DNA of 64,000 bases from CAYXDO01 sp964463485 (GTDB taxonomy: Bacteria > Myxococcota > Kuafuiibacteriia > Kuafuiibacteriales > Kuafuiibacteriaceae): assembly GCA_964463485.1 (NCBI GenBank), contig CAYXDO010000047.1:4969-68968 (forward strand). The letters are read 5' to 3'. The notes under the pieces were generated by a model. That model searched no databases. It was given only the letters and a program-made list of their open reading frames with translations, and was not told the origin of the DNA. This document shows, one piece after another, positions 17,061 through 24,859 of the stretch. Positions within the stretch are counted from its first letter, which is position 1. Each line of letters begins with the position of its first letter. The position numbers and the translations under genes were made by a program.

Positions 17061-17333
17061 TCAGGACGGTTCGAAACGAATGAGGCTCTCGTTGGCGAGC
17101 TCCTCGCCGAAACGGAGCACGGTCTCGCGCGCGCGGTCCACCGTCACGTCGAAGTGGCGCTCCAGCTTCTCTACGATGGCTTCGAGGCTCTGGCCGGATT
17201 CGATGCCTGTCCAGATGAAACAGCCGACCTCGTTGAGGCTGTAGTACCGCTGCGTGTCGAGGTGAAGCAACATCCCCTCGCGCTCGTCGATCGCCGTGAA
17301 CATCACGCGGGGGTTGGGGGTAGCCGTTCTCAC
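17061..17333 (-). CDS. PqqD-family protein (first of two)
   Basis: A 90-aa winged-helix protein of the PqqD/RRE fold, which in PQQ, lasso and RiPP pathways binds a peptide and presents it to a partner enzyme. The core MLLHLDTQRYYSLNEVGCFI, with the following Trp-Thr-Gly and a SLEAIVEKLERHFDV helix, is the family pattern. It begins with GTG at 17333, five bases after the HPr-kinase-like stop, with GGAG upstream, so the two are coupled. No PQQ, lasso or radical-SAM genes are nearby. It likely works with the kinase-like protein, perhaps on a protein rather than a peptide; that is inference. Confidence 0.8.
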   Translation of the reverse strand: MRTATPNPRVMFTAIDEREGMLLHLDTQRYYSLNEVGCFIWTGIESGQSLEAIVEKLERHFDVTVDRARETVLRFGEELANESLIRFEPS

Positions 17334-17337
17334 TTCC

Positions 17338-18396
17338 TCATTCTCCTCGCAGGTCTTCGAGCCTTCGCACGACGTCCCCAGGTCGCTCCAAGAGGTCTCG
17401 GCCGAGCCGGACCTCGAAGGCGCGAGTTTGGCGGACCAGGGAAGCCAGGACCTCCATTTGCGGCCGCACGAGCGCCGCATCAAGAAAAATCGGACTCCCG
17501 CTCTGCTGCATGAGCGCGCCCATCGCTTGCCCGCGACTGAGCGCGGACGACTGAGATAGTTGCTCGTCCACGATTCGCGGGAAGAGGAGCACACTCGGTC
17601 TGCAGCTCCGCTGAAATGAGTCCGGGTAGATTGGAGCGAGGTCCGTGAGGATCTTCTCGTCGGGGCCCAGCCCCGCGACGACGCCTCGCTCGACCTCCGG
17701 AAACCGTTGGATCGTGGTGGGCGTGAAGGCGAACAAGCGTCGAACCGCGACCGCCATGACGGCGTCCCCCTCTCGCTGTAAGACGATCGAGTCGTCACCC
17801 AGCGTCCGCCAACCAACCCCGAGCATGGCCAGGCTCAACGTGGTCTTTCCAGAGCCGGACGGTCCGACGACGAGAGTCCCACCTGGCCCGCGCGAAACGC
17901 CGTTGGCGTGCAAGCCCCAGAACCCATGTTGGCGTCCAACCGTCACGAAGCAGGCGACGAAAAAATCGCGTTGTGCGGCCGGCGGCCGACTCCAAAAAGT
18001 GTCCTCCAGGCTCCCGGTGACGGCCTCTCCGCCCTCGGCGCGAAGCCACGACGGACCGCAGCCGAAGACGACCGAACCCCCATCCTTTCGAACCGAGAGA
18101 TAGCTGGTTTCGAAGGTGGCACCGGCCGCAGGGAGCTCTGGCGCCGACCGGCCGGCTTCGAGGTCGATGACACAGTGAATGCGGGAGAGCTCCGCCCCGC
18201 CTGGCTCGATCGCGAGCAAACCTCGCCAAAGGGCTGCGAGCGCTTCAAACGTGCCCGCCGGACACCGAAGCTCGATGCCCATGCCGAAAACCGAGAATCT
18301 CCCGCGAGCCATGCCTCCGGGCGCATCACTCGCGGCAACGATGGGAGCGCCCGGCGGCACGCGCGACTCGATGGCACGCGCGACTCGATCTGGCAA
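17338..18396 (-). CDS. HPr-kinase-like P-loop protein
   Basis: This 352-aa protein has a C-terminal HPr kinase/phosphorylase-type domain. The GLHANGVSRG segment (about 161-170) precedes the P-loop VVGPSGSGKTTLSL (about 177-190), and LGDDSIVL (about 199-206) holds the paired Asp residues. Known HPr kinases phosphorylate a Ser of HPr in sugar-uptake control, but no HPr or PTS gene is present here, and the N-terminal half differs from HprK. Families annotated as HprK-related kinases pair with PqqD proteins near exopolysaccharide loci, which matches this setting. The only start in the open stretch upstream is TTG 18396; an ATG at 18312 is the alternative. The target is unknown. Confidence 0.75.
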   Translation of the reverse strand: MPDRVARAIESRVPPGAPIVAASDAPGGMARGRFSVFGMGIELRCPAGTFEALAALWRGLLAIEPGGAELSRIHCVIDLEAGRSAPELPAAGATFETSYLSVRKDGGSVVFGCGPSWLRAEGGEAVTGSLEDTFWSRPPAAQRDFFVACFVTVGRQHGFWGLHANGVSRGPGGTLVVGPSGSGKTTLSLAMLGVGWRTLGDDSIVLQREGDAVMAVAVRRLFAFTPTTIQRFPEVERGVVAGLGPDEKILTDLAPIYPDSFQRSCRPSVLLFPRIVDEQLSQSSALSRGQAMGALMQQSGSPIFLDAALVRPQMEVLASLVRQTRAFEVRLGRDLLERPGDVVRRLEDLRGE

Positions 18397-18459
18397 GGCC
18401 TGCGGGCTTCGCGGACTTCGCGACTCGGGCGGCGCAGCACGAAGTCAGGCCGACGTCAG

Positions 18460-18762
18460 TCAGCCCACGATGCGCACGAGCTTCTTCTCGATCATCTCGC
18501 CCAGGATTCGGAGCACGGATCGCTCACAGCGGTCCGCGGTGACATCGTACTCAGCGAGCATTCGGTCCCGCAACTCAGCGGCCGTAGAAGGATTGGCCAG
18601 GTAACTCCAGAGTCGAGCGCTCGATGAGTTCAGGCCGAAATATTCGCCCATTCGCTCACTCATCACGACGGTATCGTCGCCCACGTCAGCGCTGTGAGCC
18701 GATGGCGCGCGGGCAAAGCGGGTCTCTAAGGTGATTCTTGGGCGGGCCACTCGAACTGTCAT
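18460..18762 (-). CDS. PqqD-family protein (second of two)
   Basis: A 100-aa PqqD-like protein upstream of the HPr-kinase-like gene. The core VVMSERMGEYFGLNSSSARL, with the Trp-Ser-Tyr-Leu that follows, and an AAELRDRMLAEYDVTADRCE helix match the winged-helix fold. It differs clearly in sequence from the PqqD protein downstream of the kinase, so the two are not a recent duplication and may bind different partners. The ATG at 18762 is the natural start. It is divergent from the coiled-coil gene. Together the three minus-strand genes form a PqqD-kinase-PqqD cassette. Confidence 0.78.
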   Translation of the reverse strand: MTVRVARPRITLETRFARAPSAHSADVGDDTVVMSERMGEYFGLNSSSARLWSYLANPSTAAELRDRMLAEYDVTADRCERSVLRILGEMIEKKLVRIVG

Positions 18763-18900
18763 AGCAGAAGTCAGCGGCCTCGGTCACGAACGATGCGGCC
18801 GCCAGCCCGCCCTCGGGCCGCCACTCCGAGCTCCTCGTCGTACATCATCAAATCAGGATTCCGCGTTGACCGAGAATCACCAGCGCGGGATGCTCGAGGC

Positions 18901-19389
18901 GTGAGCGAACAGGACGGCGGAAACGGAGCCAGCAAAGGCTTCGCGACCATCATCGAGATCCTTGGCGAGATGTCGAAGGACATCCGACACGCCCACCATC
19001 GAATCGACGAGACGAACAGGCAGCTCGCCGACACGAACAGGCAGCTCGCCGACACGAACAGGCAGCTCGCCGACACCAACCGACGGCTCGACGACACCAA
19101 CCGCCACCTCGGCCTGCTCGCTGAAATCGTCCAGGCGGGCTTCGATCGGGTCGCAGGCCAGATCGCCGAGATCAACGAGCGGATCGACGCGTCCAACCGG
19201 CGAGCGGAAGAGACGCTCGAGTTCCTGAAGGTCCAGAACAAAGCCTTTCAGAGCCTCTTTCGGGACGCCGACAGACTCTCGGAGAATCACGAGGAGCGAA
19301 TCACCAAGCTGGAGACGCAGATACGGGAGCTCACTCCGCGCTCGCGCGGCCCAAAGCGCGCCGCGCGCTCGCCGCGACGAAAGGAATAG
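18901..19389 (+). CDS. Coiled-coil protein with 21-bp heptad repeats
   Basis: A 162-aa protein with no recognised catalytic domain. After a short N-terminus there is a long predicted coiled coil: four near-identical seven-residue units of the type RQLADTN at about residues 39-69, then AEINERIDASNRRAEETLEF and a second helical part. The C-terminus is strongly basic (Arg/Lys-rich) and could bind nucleic acid or membrane. The GTG at 18901 is preferred over the ATG at 18793 because the extra residues look random. It could be a scaffold or a phasin-like protein. No membrane segment is seen. The repeat units are exact at the DNA level, so length may vary between strains. Confidence 0.65.
   Translation: MSEQDGGNGASKGFATIIEILGEMSKDIRHAHHRIDETNRQLADTNRQLADTNRQLADTNRRLDDTNRHLGLLAEIVQAGFDRVAGQIAEINERIDASNRRAEETLEFLKVQNKAFQSLFRDADRLSENHEERITKLETQIRELTPRSRGPKRAARSPRRKE
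19021..19104. repeat. 21-bp tandem repeat coding coiled-coil heptads
   Basis: Two exact copies of CAGCTCGCCGACACGAACAGG (first 20 of 21 bases shown as CAGCTCGCCGACACGAACAG) lie at 19021-19041 and 19042-19062, followed by two degenerate copies to 19104. The unit length equals seven codons, one coiled-coil heptad. Confidence 0.85.
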
Positions 19390-19405
19390 GCCGGACCGAC
19401 CGGCC
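19389..19405. terminator. GC hairpin between convergent genes
   Basis: GGCCGG (19389-19394) and CCGGCC (19400-19405) form a 6-bp stem with a 5-base loop directly after the coiled-coil gene stop. The place between two convergent genes fits a terminator, but no T-run follows. Confidence 0.4.
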
Positions 19406-19423
19406 CGAACCGGAATCATTCGA

Positions 19424-22237
19424 TCAACTCACTCTCAGGTCTTGGGCAACGACCCCGAGCTCCACGTCGTACACCCACACTCTGCCGAGCCTATCTCCGA
19501 CGACGAGCTGCGCCTCGTCCAAGCTCAGCGACACGGACTCGGTCCCCTCGAACAGCGCATGCACGAACGGCTTGCCGTCGCTCCTCCTGAACGCCACGAC
19601 CTCGACCCCTCGCTCACCCAAGAGCGCCAAGGCTACGCGGCCCGTGGACGTCGCCACCGCGCACAGCCTGGTCCCCTCCCCCTTCGGCCATTCGACGAAG
19701 ATCCCCATCGACTCGGACTCACTCGACTCACTCGATCGGTGCGCCCGCTCGACGAAGACCAGGATCGTACTCTCGAGCTCCCCAACTCGAACCAAGCCTC
19801 CTTCTGGAGTCAATCCGAGTTGCATCGCGCGCCCGTCCCAGCTCTTCGTCATCGCCGCGTCCCGCCTCGATCTCAGCGTTGGCGACGGCAAGTCATAACG
19901 CCACAGCTCCACGATCGGCGCGGGCATGGACTCACCGGGTGGCCAAGTCTCTCGCTCGGACGGCCACGTGTGCTCGGATTGAACCATCACGAAGGCCATC
20001 GTGAGCTCGGACGCGCGGATCGACACGACTCTGCCTCCCAAGCGATCGACCCGCCACGACGTCGCCGCCCGCGAGGCCAACACGTCGAGCGCCACCACCT
20101 CGGTCGGCGTCGCCACGAACCACCGACCCTCCCGATACGTCGGCGCGTACGCCGTGAGCTCGAGCTCGTCCCAGCGCGAGGCCTTGCGCCACAATAGATC
20201 GATCTTCGAGAGTCGCTTCAGCCGACCTCGCTCGGCGATCGCGATCGCGGACTCCCCTTTGGCCGACACCACCAGCGCGTGCGCGGGCACGTCGAAGGTC
20301 GCGATCGTCTTGCCTCGGGGAGACAACATCTTCACGCCCGCCTCCCCGAGCGCCACGAGGATTCGCCCGTTGGGCAAGAGCACCGCGGCGTCCACTCCGA
20401 ACGATCCGGTGTCCGATTTCTCGAAGAGAAAGGTGTCGACCGCGATCCCACCGCCTTCGAGGCGCGACGATAGGTCGGCGAGCGCAGGGAGGTCCGCCGC
20501 GAGAGCTCCGTCCCCGGTCGCTCGGGCCGCACGCGTGAGGTCCGCTCGCGACAGGATCGAGCGTCCAAGCCCCCGATCCGCGATCGAGGCTCGCACCACC
20601 GCGCTCAGCAACGCCTTGGCCCCCAAAGCTCCGGGGCCCTTTGGAGCGACGCCCAGCTCGTTCGTGAGCTTCCTCGCGAGCACCCACCGCGTGCGCGCTC
20701 CGTCCGGAGTCGCCGCGCTCAGCATGGTCCGAAGCTGCTCCCGCACGTCGGCGAAGCTCGCAGACCCTCGCATCAGCTTCTGCGCCAACAACCGCGCGGC
20801 CTCAGGACCCCCCTGCGCGATCCCGAGCTCGATCCATCGGTCGGCCAACGCCCTGGCGTCGGCGAGCGGCCAGATCGTCTCCACGGCTCGTTCGAGCTCG
20901 CCGGTCTCTGCCAGGTGATCCGCATATGCGACGCGCAGGCTGCGCGTGAGATCCGTTTCTCCGCGCCGCTCGAGCAACAGGAGCGCCGCCTCGAACGCGC
21001 GCGTGTGCCTCGCGTAGGCGATCGCTCGAGAGACCTCACCAGCGACCAACCACTGCCGCACCACCACCGCAGGCTGCACTTTGCGACCCTCCGCGAGCTC
21101 CGCGGCGAGCTCCAGCTTGTCGTGCTTCTCGAGCAGGTCGATCGCTTCGTACGTCTCTCCGATGAGCTCCGCGAGCACGTACGCGGCCTCTTCGACGCGA
21201 CCCTCGCGCAGCAGACGCTCGTACGCTCGCCGATAGGTCTGACGCAGATGATCGAAGAGCGCGTCGGACACCGCGAGCCCGCGCATCGTCGTCTCACCGC
21301 GAGAGATCCGCAGCTCGTCTCGAGGCCGGGGCTTCGCGAGGCCCAAGCTCGTGGGCTCGAGCTCGCCGCGGCTCGGCGCGATGGGGATCGCGTGCCGCAA
21401 CGCCTGGCTCAGGTCTCCGCGCTCGAACATGTCGAGCATCTGCCCGATGTACTCAGCCTGCCGCATCCCGAGCGCGCGCTGTAGCCCTTCGAGCAGCCGG
21501 CCTCGCATCACCCACGCGCCGAGTCGCTCGCGCAGACGTGCGAAGAGCCCAGGTCGGAGCCTCGGGAGCTCCAGACGCGCGGGCTCCATCGCCACCTGCC
21601 CCGCGCCGAGCCTCGTCCCAGAGCCAGACTTCGGCGCGGACAAAGAGGCCTTCGCCCTCGCCCACCACGAACGCAAGAGGTCGACGAGACGAAGCCGAGG
21701 CGGCGGAAGCTCCTCACGAACGCGATCGAGCGCCTCTCGCAACGCATCGATCGCGGCGGCGTCGATGTCGGCGTGAAGGAGCTTCTGCTTGGGCACGAAC
21801 TTGACCTCGAGCGCCGCCGGGAGCGGCCCGGGAGGCTCACCGAGGGGCGAGAGGGTTGGAGATGAGTACGCCGACAGGTCGATCCAGCGAGACGGATCTT
21901 CGCGAACCCAACTGATCGGTGGCGCCACCTGAGTTTCTCCACCGCGCCGAAAGACGAGCGAGCTCTCCGGAACGCTCGGGTCTTGGAGCGAGATCGGCGG
22001 GACGAGCAAAAGCCCCGCGCGCGCCGTGACGACGCCCCCTCGTGAGCTGCGGGAGTCGAGCAGGCGCGGAGATCTCAGGAGCACGAGGATGAACGGACCC
22101 ACCGAGAAGACCTCGGAGCCCGGCCCCATCACAGAGAGCGCGCGAGCCCTAGCTCGATCGAGCCCGAGCAACTCGACGTCGAAGAGCAGACCCTGGGCGT
22201 CGTGGTGGCCGGCGGGGACGTGCAGCGCTCGAGGCAA
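19424..22237 (-). CDS. Large repeat/beta-propeller protein, bpX6-like
   Basis: A 937-aa cytoplasmic protein without a signal peptide. An N-terminal region of about 150 residues is beta-rich and is followed by a helical, TPR-like or ARM-like solenoid (about 300-560, with segments such as AYVLAELIGETYEAIDLLEK). The C-terminal 330 residues form short beta blades such as AAVLLPNGRILVALGEAG and RLGRVWVYDVELG, typical of a beta-propeller. Size, order and the nearby MoxR and vWA genes fit the bpX6 component of MoxR-vWA-beta-propeller ternary systems. The family call is from memory of that architecture. The start is TTG 22237. It reads away from the Uma2-type gene. Confidence 0.6.
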   Translation of the reverse strand: MPRALHVPAGHHDAQGLLFDVELLGLDRARARALSVMGPGSEVFSVGPFILVLLRSPRLLDSRSSRGGVVTARAGLLLVPPISLQDPSVPESSLVFRRGGETQVAPPISWVREDPSRWIDLSAYSSPTLSPLGEPPGPLPAALEVKFVPKQKLLHADIDAAAIDALREALDRVREELPPPRLRLVDLLRSWWARAKASLSAPKSGSGTRLGAGQVAMEPARLELPRLRPGLFARLRERLGAWVMRGRLLEGLQRALGMRQAEYIGQMLDMFERGDLSQALRHAIPIAPSRGELEPTSLGLAKPRPRDELRISRGETTMRGLAVSDALFDHLRQTYRRAYERLLREGRVEEAAYVLAELIGETYEAIDLLEKHDKLELAAELAEGRKVQPAVVVRQWLVAGEVSRAIAYARHTRAFEAALLLLERRGETDLTRSLRVAYADHLAETGELERAVETIWPLADARALADRWIELGIAQGGPEAARLLAQKLMRGSASFADVREQLRTMLSAATPDGARTRWVLARKLTNELGVAPKGPGALGAKALLSAVVRASIADRGLGRSILSRADLTRAARATGDGALAADLPALADLSSRLEGGGIAVDTFLFEKSDTGSFGVDAAVLLPNGRILVALGEAGVKMLSPRGKTIATFDVPAHALVVSAKGESAIAIAERGRLKRLSKIDLLWRKASRWDELELTAYAPTYREGRWFVATPTEVVALDVLASRAATSWRVDRLGGRVVSIRASELTMAFVMVQSEHTWPSERETWPPGESMPAPIVELWRYDLPSPTLRSRRDAAMTKSWDGRAMQLGLTPEGGLVRVGELESTILVFVERAHRSSESSESESMGIFVEWPKGEGTRLCAVATSTGRVALALLGERGVEVVAFRRSDGKPFVHALFEGTESVSLSLDEAQLVVGDRLGRVWVYDVELGVVAQDLRVS

Positions 22238-22337
22238 CGGAAACAGAGTAGCAGCTCGGCTTCCCCGCCGCAGGCTGGGCAGGCTGACGCACCAGAGGCC
22301 ATTGCGATCGCTGTTCGGATGGCTTCATAATGACGGC

Positions 22338-23081
22338 GTGCACGTCGAGAAGCTCGTCACCTGGGGTCACCGGCCCGCGCCTGTCGTCGAGTATCCCGAC
22401 AGCGACGGGCAACCCATGGCGGACAATACGCTTCAGGCCGACTGGATCATCTTACTCAAGACGAACCTGGACTTGATCGTCCCCGATTTCGTCGCCGCAG
22501 ATCTGCTGTGGTACCCGGTGGAGGGCGATCCGAAGACCCGCGCGGCTCCGGATTGCCTCGTCGCGTTCGGTCGTCCAAAGGGATACCGAGGCTCCTACAA
22601 GCAATGGGAAGAGGACAAGATCGCGCCGCAAATCGTCATGGAGGTACTCTCCCCCGGCAATCGTTACGGAGAGATGGCCAACAAGTTGAGCTTCTACGAT
22701 CGCTTTGGCGTCGAAGAGTATTTCGTCATCGACCCTTACGACAACTCACTCGCGGTGCACGTACGTCGTGACGGGCACCTGCAGCTCGTCCCGGAGTGGG
22801 AAGGTTTCGCGAGCCCGAGACTTGGGATTCGATTCGAGCGACCCGCGGGCGCCCTTCGCGTCCTCGGTCCGGACGGAAGTCCCTTCACGGACCTGGCGAC
22901 CGAGCGCGCTCGGGCCGCGCTCGCGGCGAAATCCGCCGAGCAAGAGAAGACTCGCGCGGAGCAAGAGAAGACTCGCGCGGAGCAGGAGAAGACTCGCGCG
23001 GAGAAGCAACAGCAACGCGCTGACGCGCTCGCCGCTCGTTTGCGTGCGATGGGCGTCGACCCAGATCAGATCGACTCTTGA
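22338..23081 (+). CDS. Uma2-family (DUF820) PD-(D/E)xK nuclease-like protein with coiled-coil tail
   Basis: A 247-aa protein of the Uma2/DUF820 family, which has a restriction-endonuclease-like core. Visible are EYPDSDGQPMADNTLQ, the APDCLVAFG segment (with the active-site Asp), PQIVMEVLSPGNRYGEM (with Glu) and KLSFYDRFGVEEYFVIDP. Its function is unclear; such genes are abundant in cyanobacteria and myxobacteria. After residue about 190 comes a coiled coil with three AEQEKTR heptads from a 21-bp DNA repeat. The GTG at 22338 gives the usual N-terminus; there is no good ATG. It sits between the bpX6-like gene and the kinase operon on the opposite strand, as if inserted. Confidence 0.8.
   Translation: MHVEKLVTWGHRPAPVVEYPDSDGQPMADNTLQADWIILLKTNLDLIVPDFVAADLLWYPVEGDPKTRAAPDCLVAFGRPKGYRGSYKQWEEDKIAPQIVMEVLSPGNRYGEMANKLSFYDRFGVEEYFVIDPYDNSLAVHVRRDGHLQLVPEWEGFASPRLGIRFERPAGALRVLGPDGSPFTDLATERARAALAAKSAEQEKTRAEQEKTRAEQEKTRAEKQQQRADALAARLRAMGVDPDQIDS
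22938..23000. repeat. 21-bp tandem repeat in Uma2 coiled-coil tail
   Basis: Three copies of a 21-base unit starting GAGCAAGAGAAGACTCGCGC lie at 22938-22958, 22959-22979 and 22980-23000; the third differs by one base. Each codes for one heptad AEQEKTR-like unit. It is in phase with the gene. Confidence 0.88.
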
Positions 23082-23144
23082 ATTCGTAACTCGCTGCCGT
23101 TGCCTCGAGCATGACTAGCACTCGCCGCAAGGCAACTCGGCGGG

Positions 23145-24200
23145 TCACATTGGCAAGCACACTCCGGCCTGGCACATGAAATTGCCGGCGGGACACTCAC
23201 CCACGTCGCCGCCTGGGCAGCCTGGAACGCAGAAGTGGGGGACGGGGGAGCCGAGGTTGCAGGCGCAGCCGCCCGACCCAATGAAGGCCCCGCAGGAGGT
23301 GGTCGGGCACTCCGAATTCGCGGTACAGCTCGGCGCGCAGGTGTTCATTCGCGGGCCCATCAACTCACAGGCGCAGCCGCCGTTGTCCCCTGTGGGACGG
23401 CAGGTGCTCGACGAGTTGCAGGTCGGATCGCCGGGTCCCGAGCACGCGGTGACCGGAATCTCGGGTCCCGAATCTGGCGGCGGGCCAGCTTCCGACGGAG
23501 GGCCACCGTCCGGAGGAGGCGGACCCATGTCGCGCGGTCCGCCATCTCGCCCGGCATCGAGAAACCCAATATCCTTGGGGCCCAGGTCCGGAAAGCCCAT
23601 GTCAGGCAAGTCACCCAAATCAGGCGGAAAGCCAGCATCCGGCTCGACTGTGGGCCTCGGAGGGCGCCACTCGGAGAGCGAATAATCTGGGCTGACTTCC
23701 TGCAAACGCGAAGGAGGGAGCGAGGCCGAAACACATATGCCCTCCTCGCAGGTGTTCGTCACCGCGTTCGGACACGGGACGCCGATGCAGGCGTTTTGCA
23801 GAACGATCGGAAGGAGCAAGGTCTTGCCTTCCTGAAACTTCGCGGACAGACGCGCGCTCACCACCGCGGCGCCCCCCGACGGACCGAGACCCTCGACCAA
23901 CAACACCATGGGGCTGTCGAGATCGCCGTCCTTCGGCGCGACACCAAAGGTGAGCGGCAGCCGGACGTTCGCGAGTTGGAAAGTCGTCTGTTCGGTGGCG
24001 TCGGCGGGAAACGCGTTGACGTCCGGCAGAATCGCCGCGTGGACGGAAGTCAGCCTTCCCGGCGCGAGGTCCGAGTCGACGAGGATCAAGAACTGCGTCG
24101 GGTCGCCCTTGCACCCCGAGAGCGCAGCCATCCCAGAGAGAAAGACCGCGAACGAAACGGACCGGGCCTTCGCGGCCTGCGGCATCTTGTTCTTACTCAT
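23145..24200 (-). CDS. Secreted lipoprotein with DAG-rich linker and Cys-rich tail
   Basis: A predicted lipoprotein of about 351 aa. The N-terminal helix ends in the lipobox AALSGC, with Cys as the first mature residue. A domain of about 140 residues follows (FLILVDSDLAPGRLTSVHAA onwards), then a long Pro/Asp/Gly linker of DLG and DAG units, then a tail with about 20 cysteines in CACELMGP and CNLGSP patterns, likely disulfide-bonded at the cell surface. The layout resembles the lipoprotein at 46730-47515. The ATG at 24200 is chosen; an in-frame ATG in the adjoining 13-bp repeat (24215) would add five residues. It is the last gene of the kinase operon. Function unknown. Confidence 0.72.
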   Translation of the reverse strand: MSKNKMPQAAKARSVSFAVFLSGMAALSGCKGDPTQFLILVDSDLAPGRLTSVHAAILPDVNAFPADATEQTTFQLANVRLPLTFGVAPKDGDLDSPMVLLVEGLGPSGGAAVVSARLSAKFQEGKTLLLPIVLQNACIGVPCPNAVTNTCEEGICVSASLPPSRLQEVSPDYSLSEWRPPRPTVEPDAGFPPDLGDLPDMGFPDLGPKDIGFLDAGRDGGPRDMGPPPPDGGPPSEAGPPPDSGPEIPVTACSGPGDPTCNSSSTCRPTGDNGGCACELMGPRMNTCAPSCTANSECPTTSCGAFIGSGGCACNLGSPVPHFCVPGCPGGDVGECPAGNFMCQAGVCLPM

Positions 24201-24203
24201 TCG

Positions 24204-24255
24204 AACCCTACTCATCAACCCTACTCATCAACCCTACTCATCAACCCTACTCATC
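24204..24255. repeat. Four exact 13-bp tandem repeats at a gene start
   Basis: AACCCTACTCATC is repeated four times without change (24204-24216, 24217-24229, 24230-24242, 24243-24255). On the minus strand each unit reads GATGAGTAGGGTT and carries an ATG AGT like the true start of the lipoprotein gene. The stop codon of the upstream TPR gene lies in the first unit. Confidence 0.95.
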
Positions 24256-24859
24256 GATACAACACCACGCCGGTCGTGCCACCTGTCGGGTCAGACTCAC
24301 CTGCAGAAGCCGCCAGCACCACGACGAGCACCACGCCGACGACGGCCGCTCCGGTGACGCCCCAGAAGACCGGGGATTCGAGCAACGAGGGCTCGGCGGG
24401 CCGCGGCGCGGGCGCCACGATCGCCTCGACCGGCGGGTCGGCTGGTTTGGCGACGGGCGGGTCGGTCTTGGGCGCGGCCTTGGGATCGCCAGGATCTCGC
24501 GGCGCGTCTGGTTTCGCTTGGGAGGCCCGCAGATCCTTCAACAGCTCCACGGTCTCGCGGATCTGCACGGCGTCCTCCGGCTCGGTCGCGAGGTACTCCT
24601 CGAAGTGGGTGATCGCTTCGTCGTACATCTTCAGCGCTCGTTCGCACTGCGCCAACGCCCGAATCGTGGAGCTCCTGCGATTCGAGAGTTGATAGGCCTT
24701 TCGGTACATCGGCAACGCCGCCTCGTACTCACCAGCCTCGAAGAATCGGTTGGCCTTGACGAACTCATCGCGGCCGGCCCCGTCGCTGCCCTGCGCCCAC
24801 GAGGTCACGGGCAAGATCGACAAGAGGCAGAAGATCCATTTCAGCGCTCGACTCACCAC
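24251..24859 (-). CDS. TPR protein with signal peptide and C-terminal membrane helix
   Basis: A 202-aa exported protein. Residues 1-22 form a signal peptide (WIFCLLSILPVTSWAQG). Two to three TPR units follow (ANRFFEAGEYEAALPMYRKA; CERALKMYDEAITHFEEYL), then a Pro/Asp-rich linker, then a membrane helix (FWGVTGAAVVGVVLVVVLAA) near residue 165-185. This layout is common beside Ser/Thr kinases in myxobacteria. The start is GTG at 24859 or 24856; the latter overlaps the kinase stop as GTGA, so the genes are coupled. It is probably a periplasmic scaffold or sensor partner of the kinase; that is inference. Confidence 0.78.
   Translation of the reverse strand: MVSRALKWIFCLLSILPVTSWAQGSDGAGRDEFVKANRFFEAGEYEAALPMYRKAYQLSNRRSSTIRALAQCERALKMYDEAITHFEEYLATEPEDAVQIRETVELLKDLRASQAKPDAPRDPGDPKAAPKTDPPVAKPADPPVEAIVAPAPRPAEPSLLESPVFWGVTGAAVVGVVLVVVLAASAGESDPTGGTTGVVLYR

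Noticed and set aside
17061..18762. Lasso peptide or PQQ cluster
   Set aside because: PqqD and HPr-kinase-like genes are there, but no B2 protease, asparagine-synthase-like cyclase, PqqABCE or precursor peptide could be found in the window.
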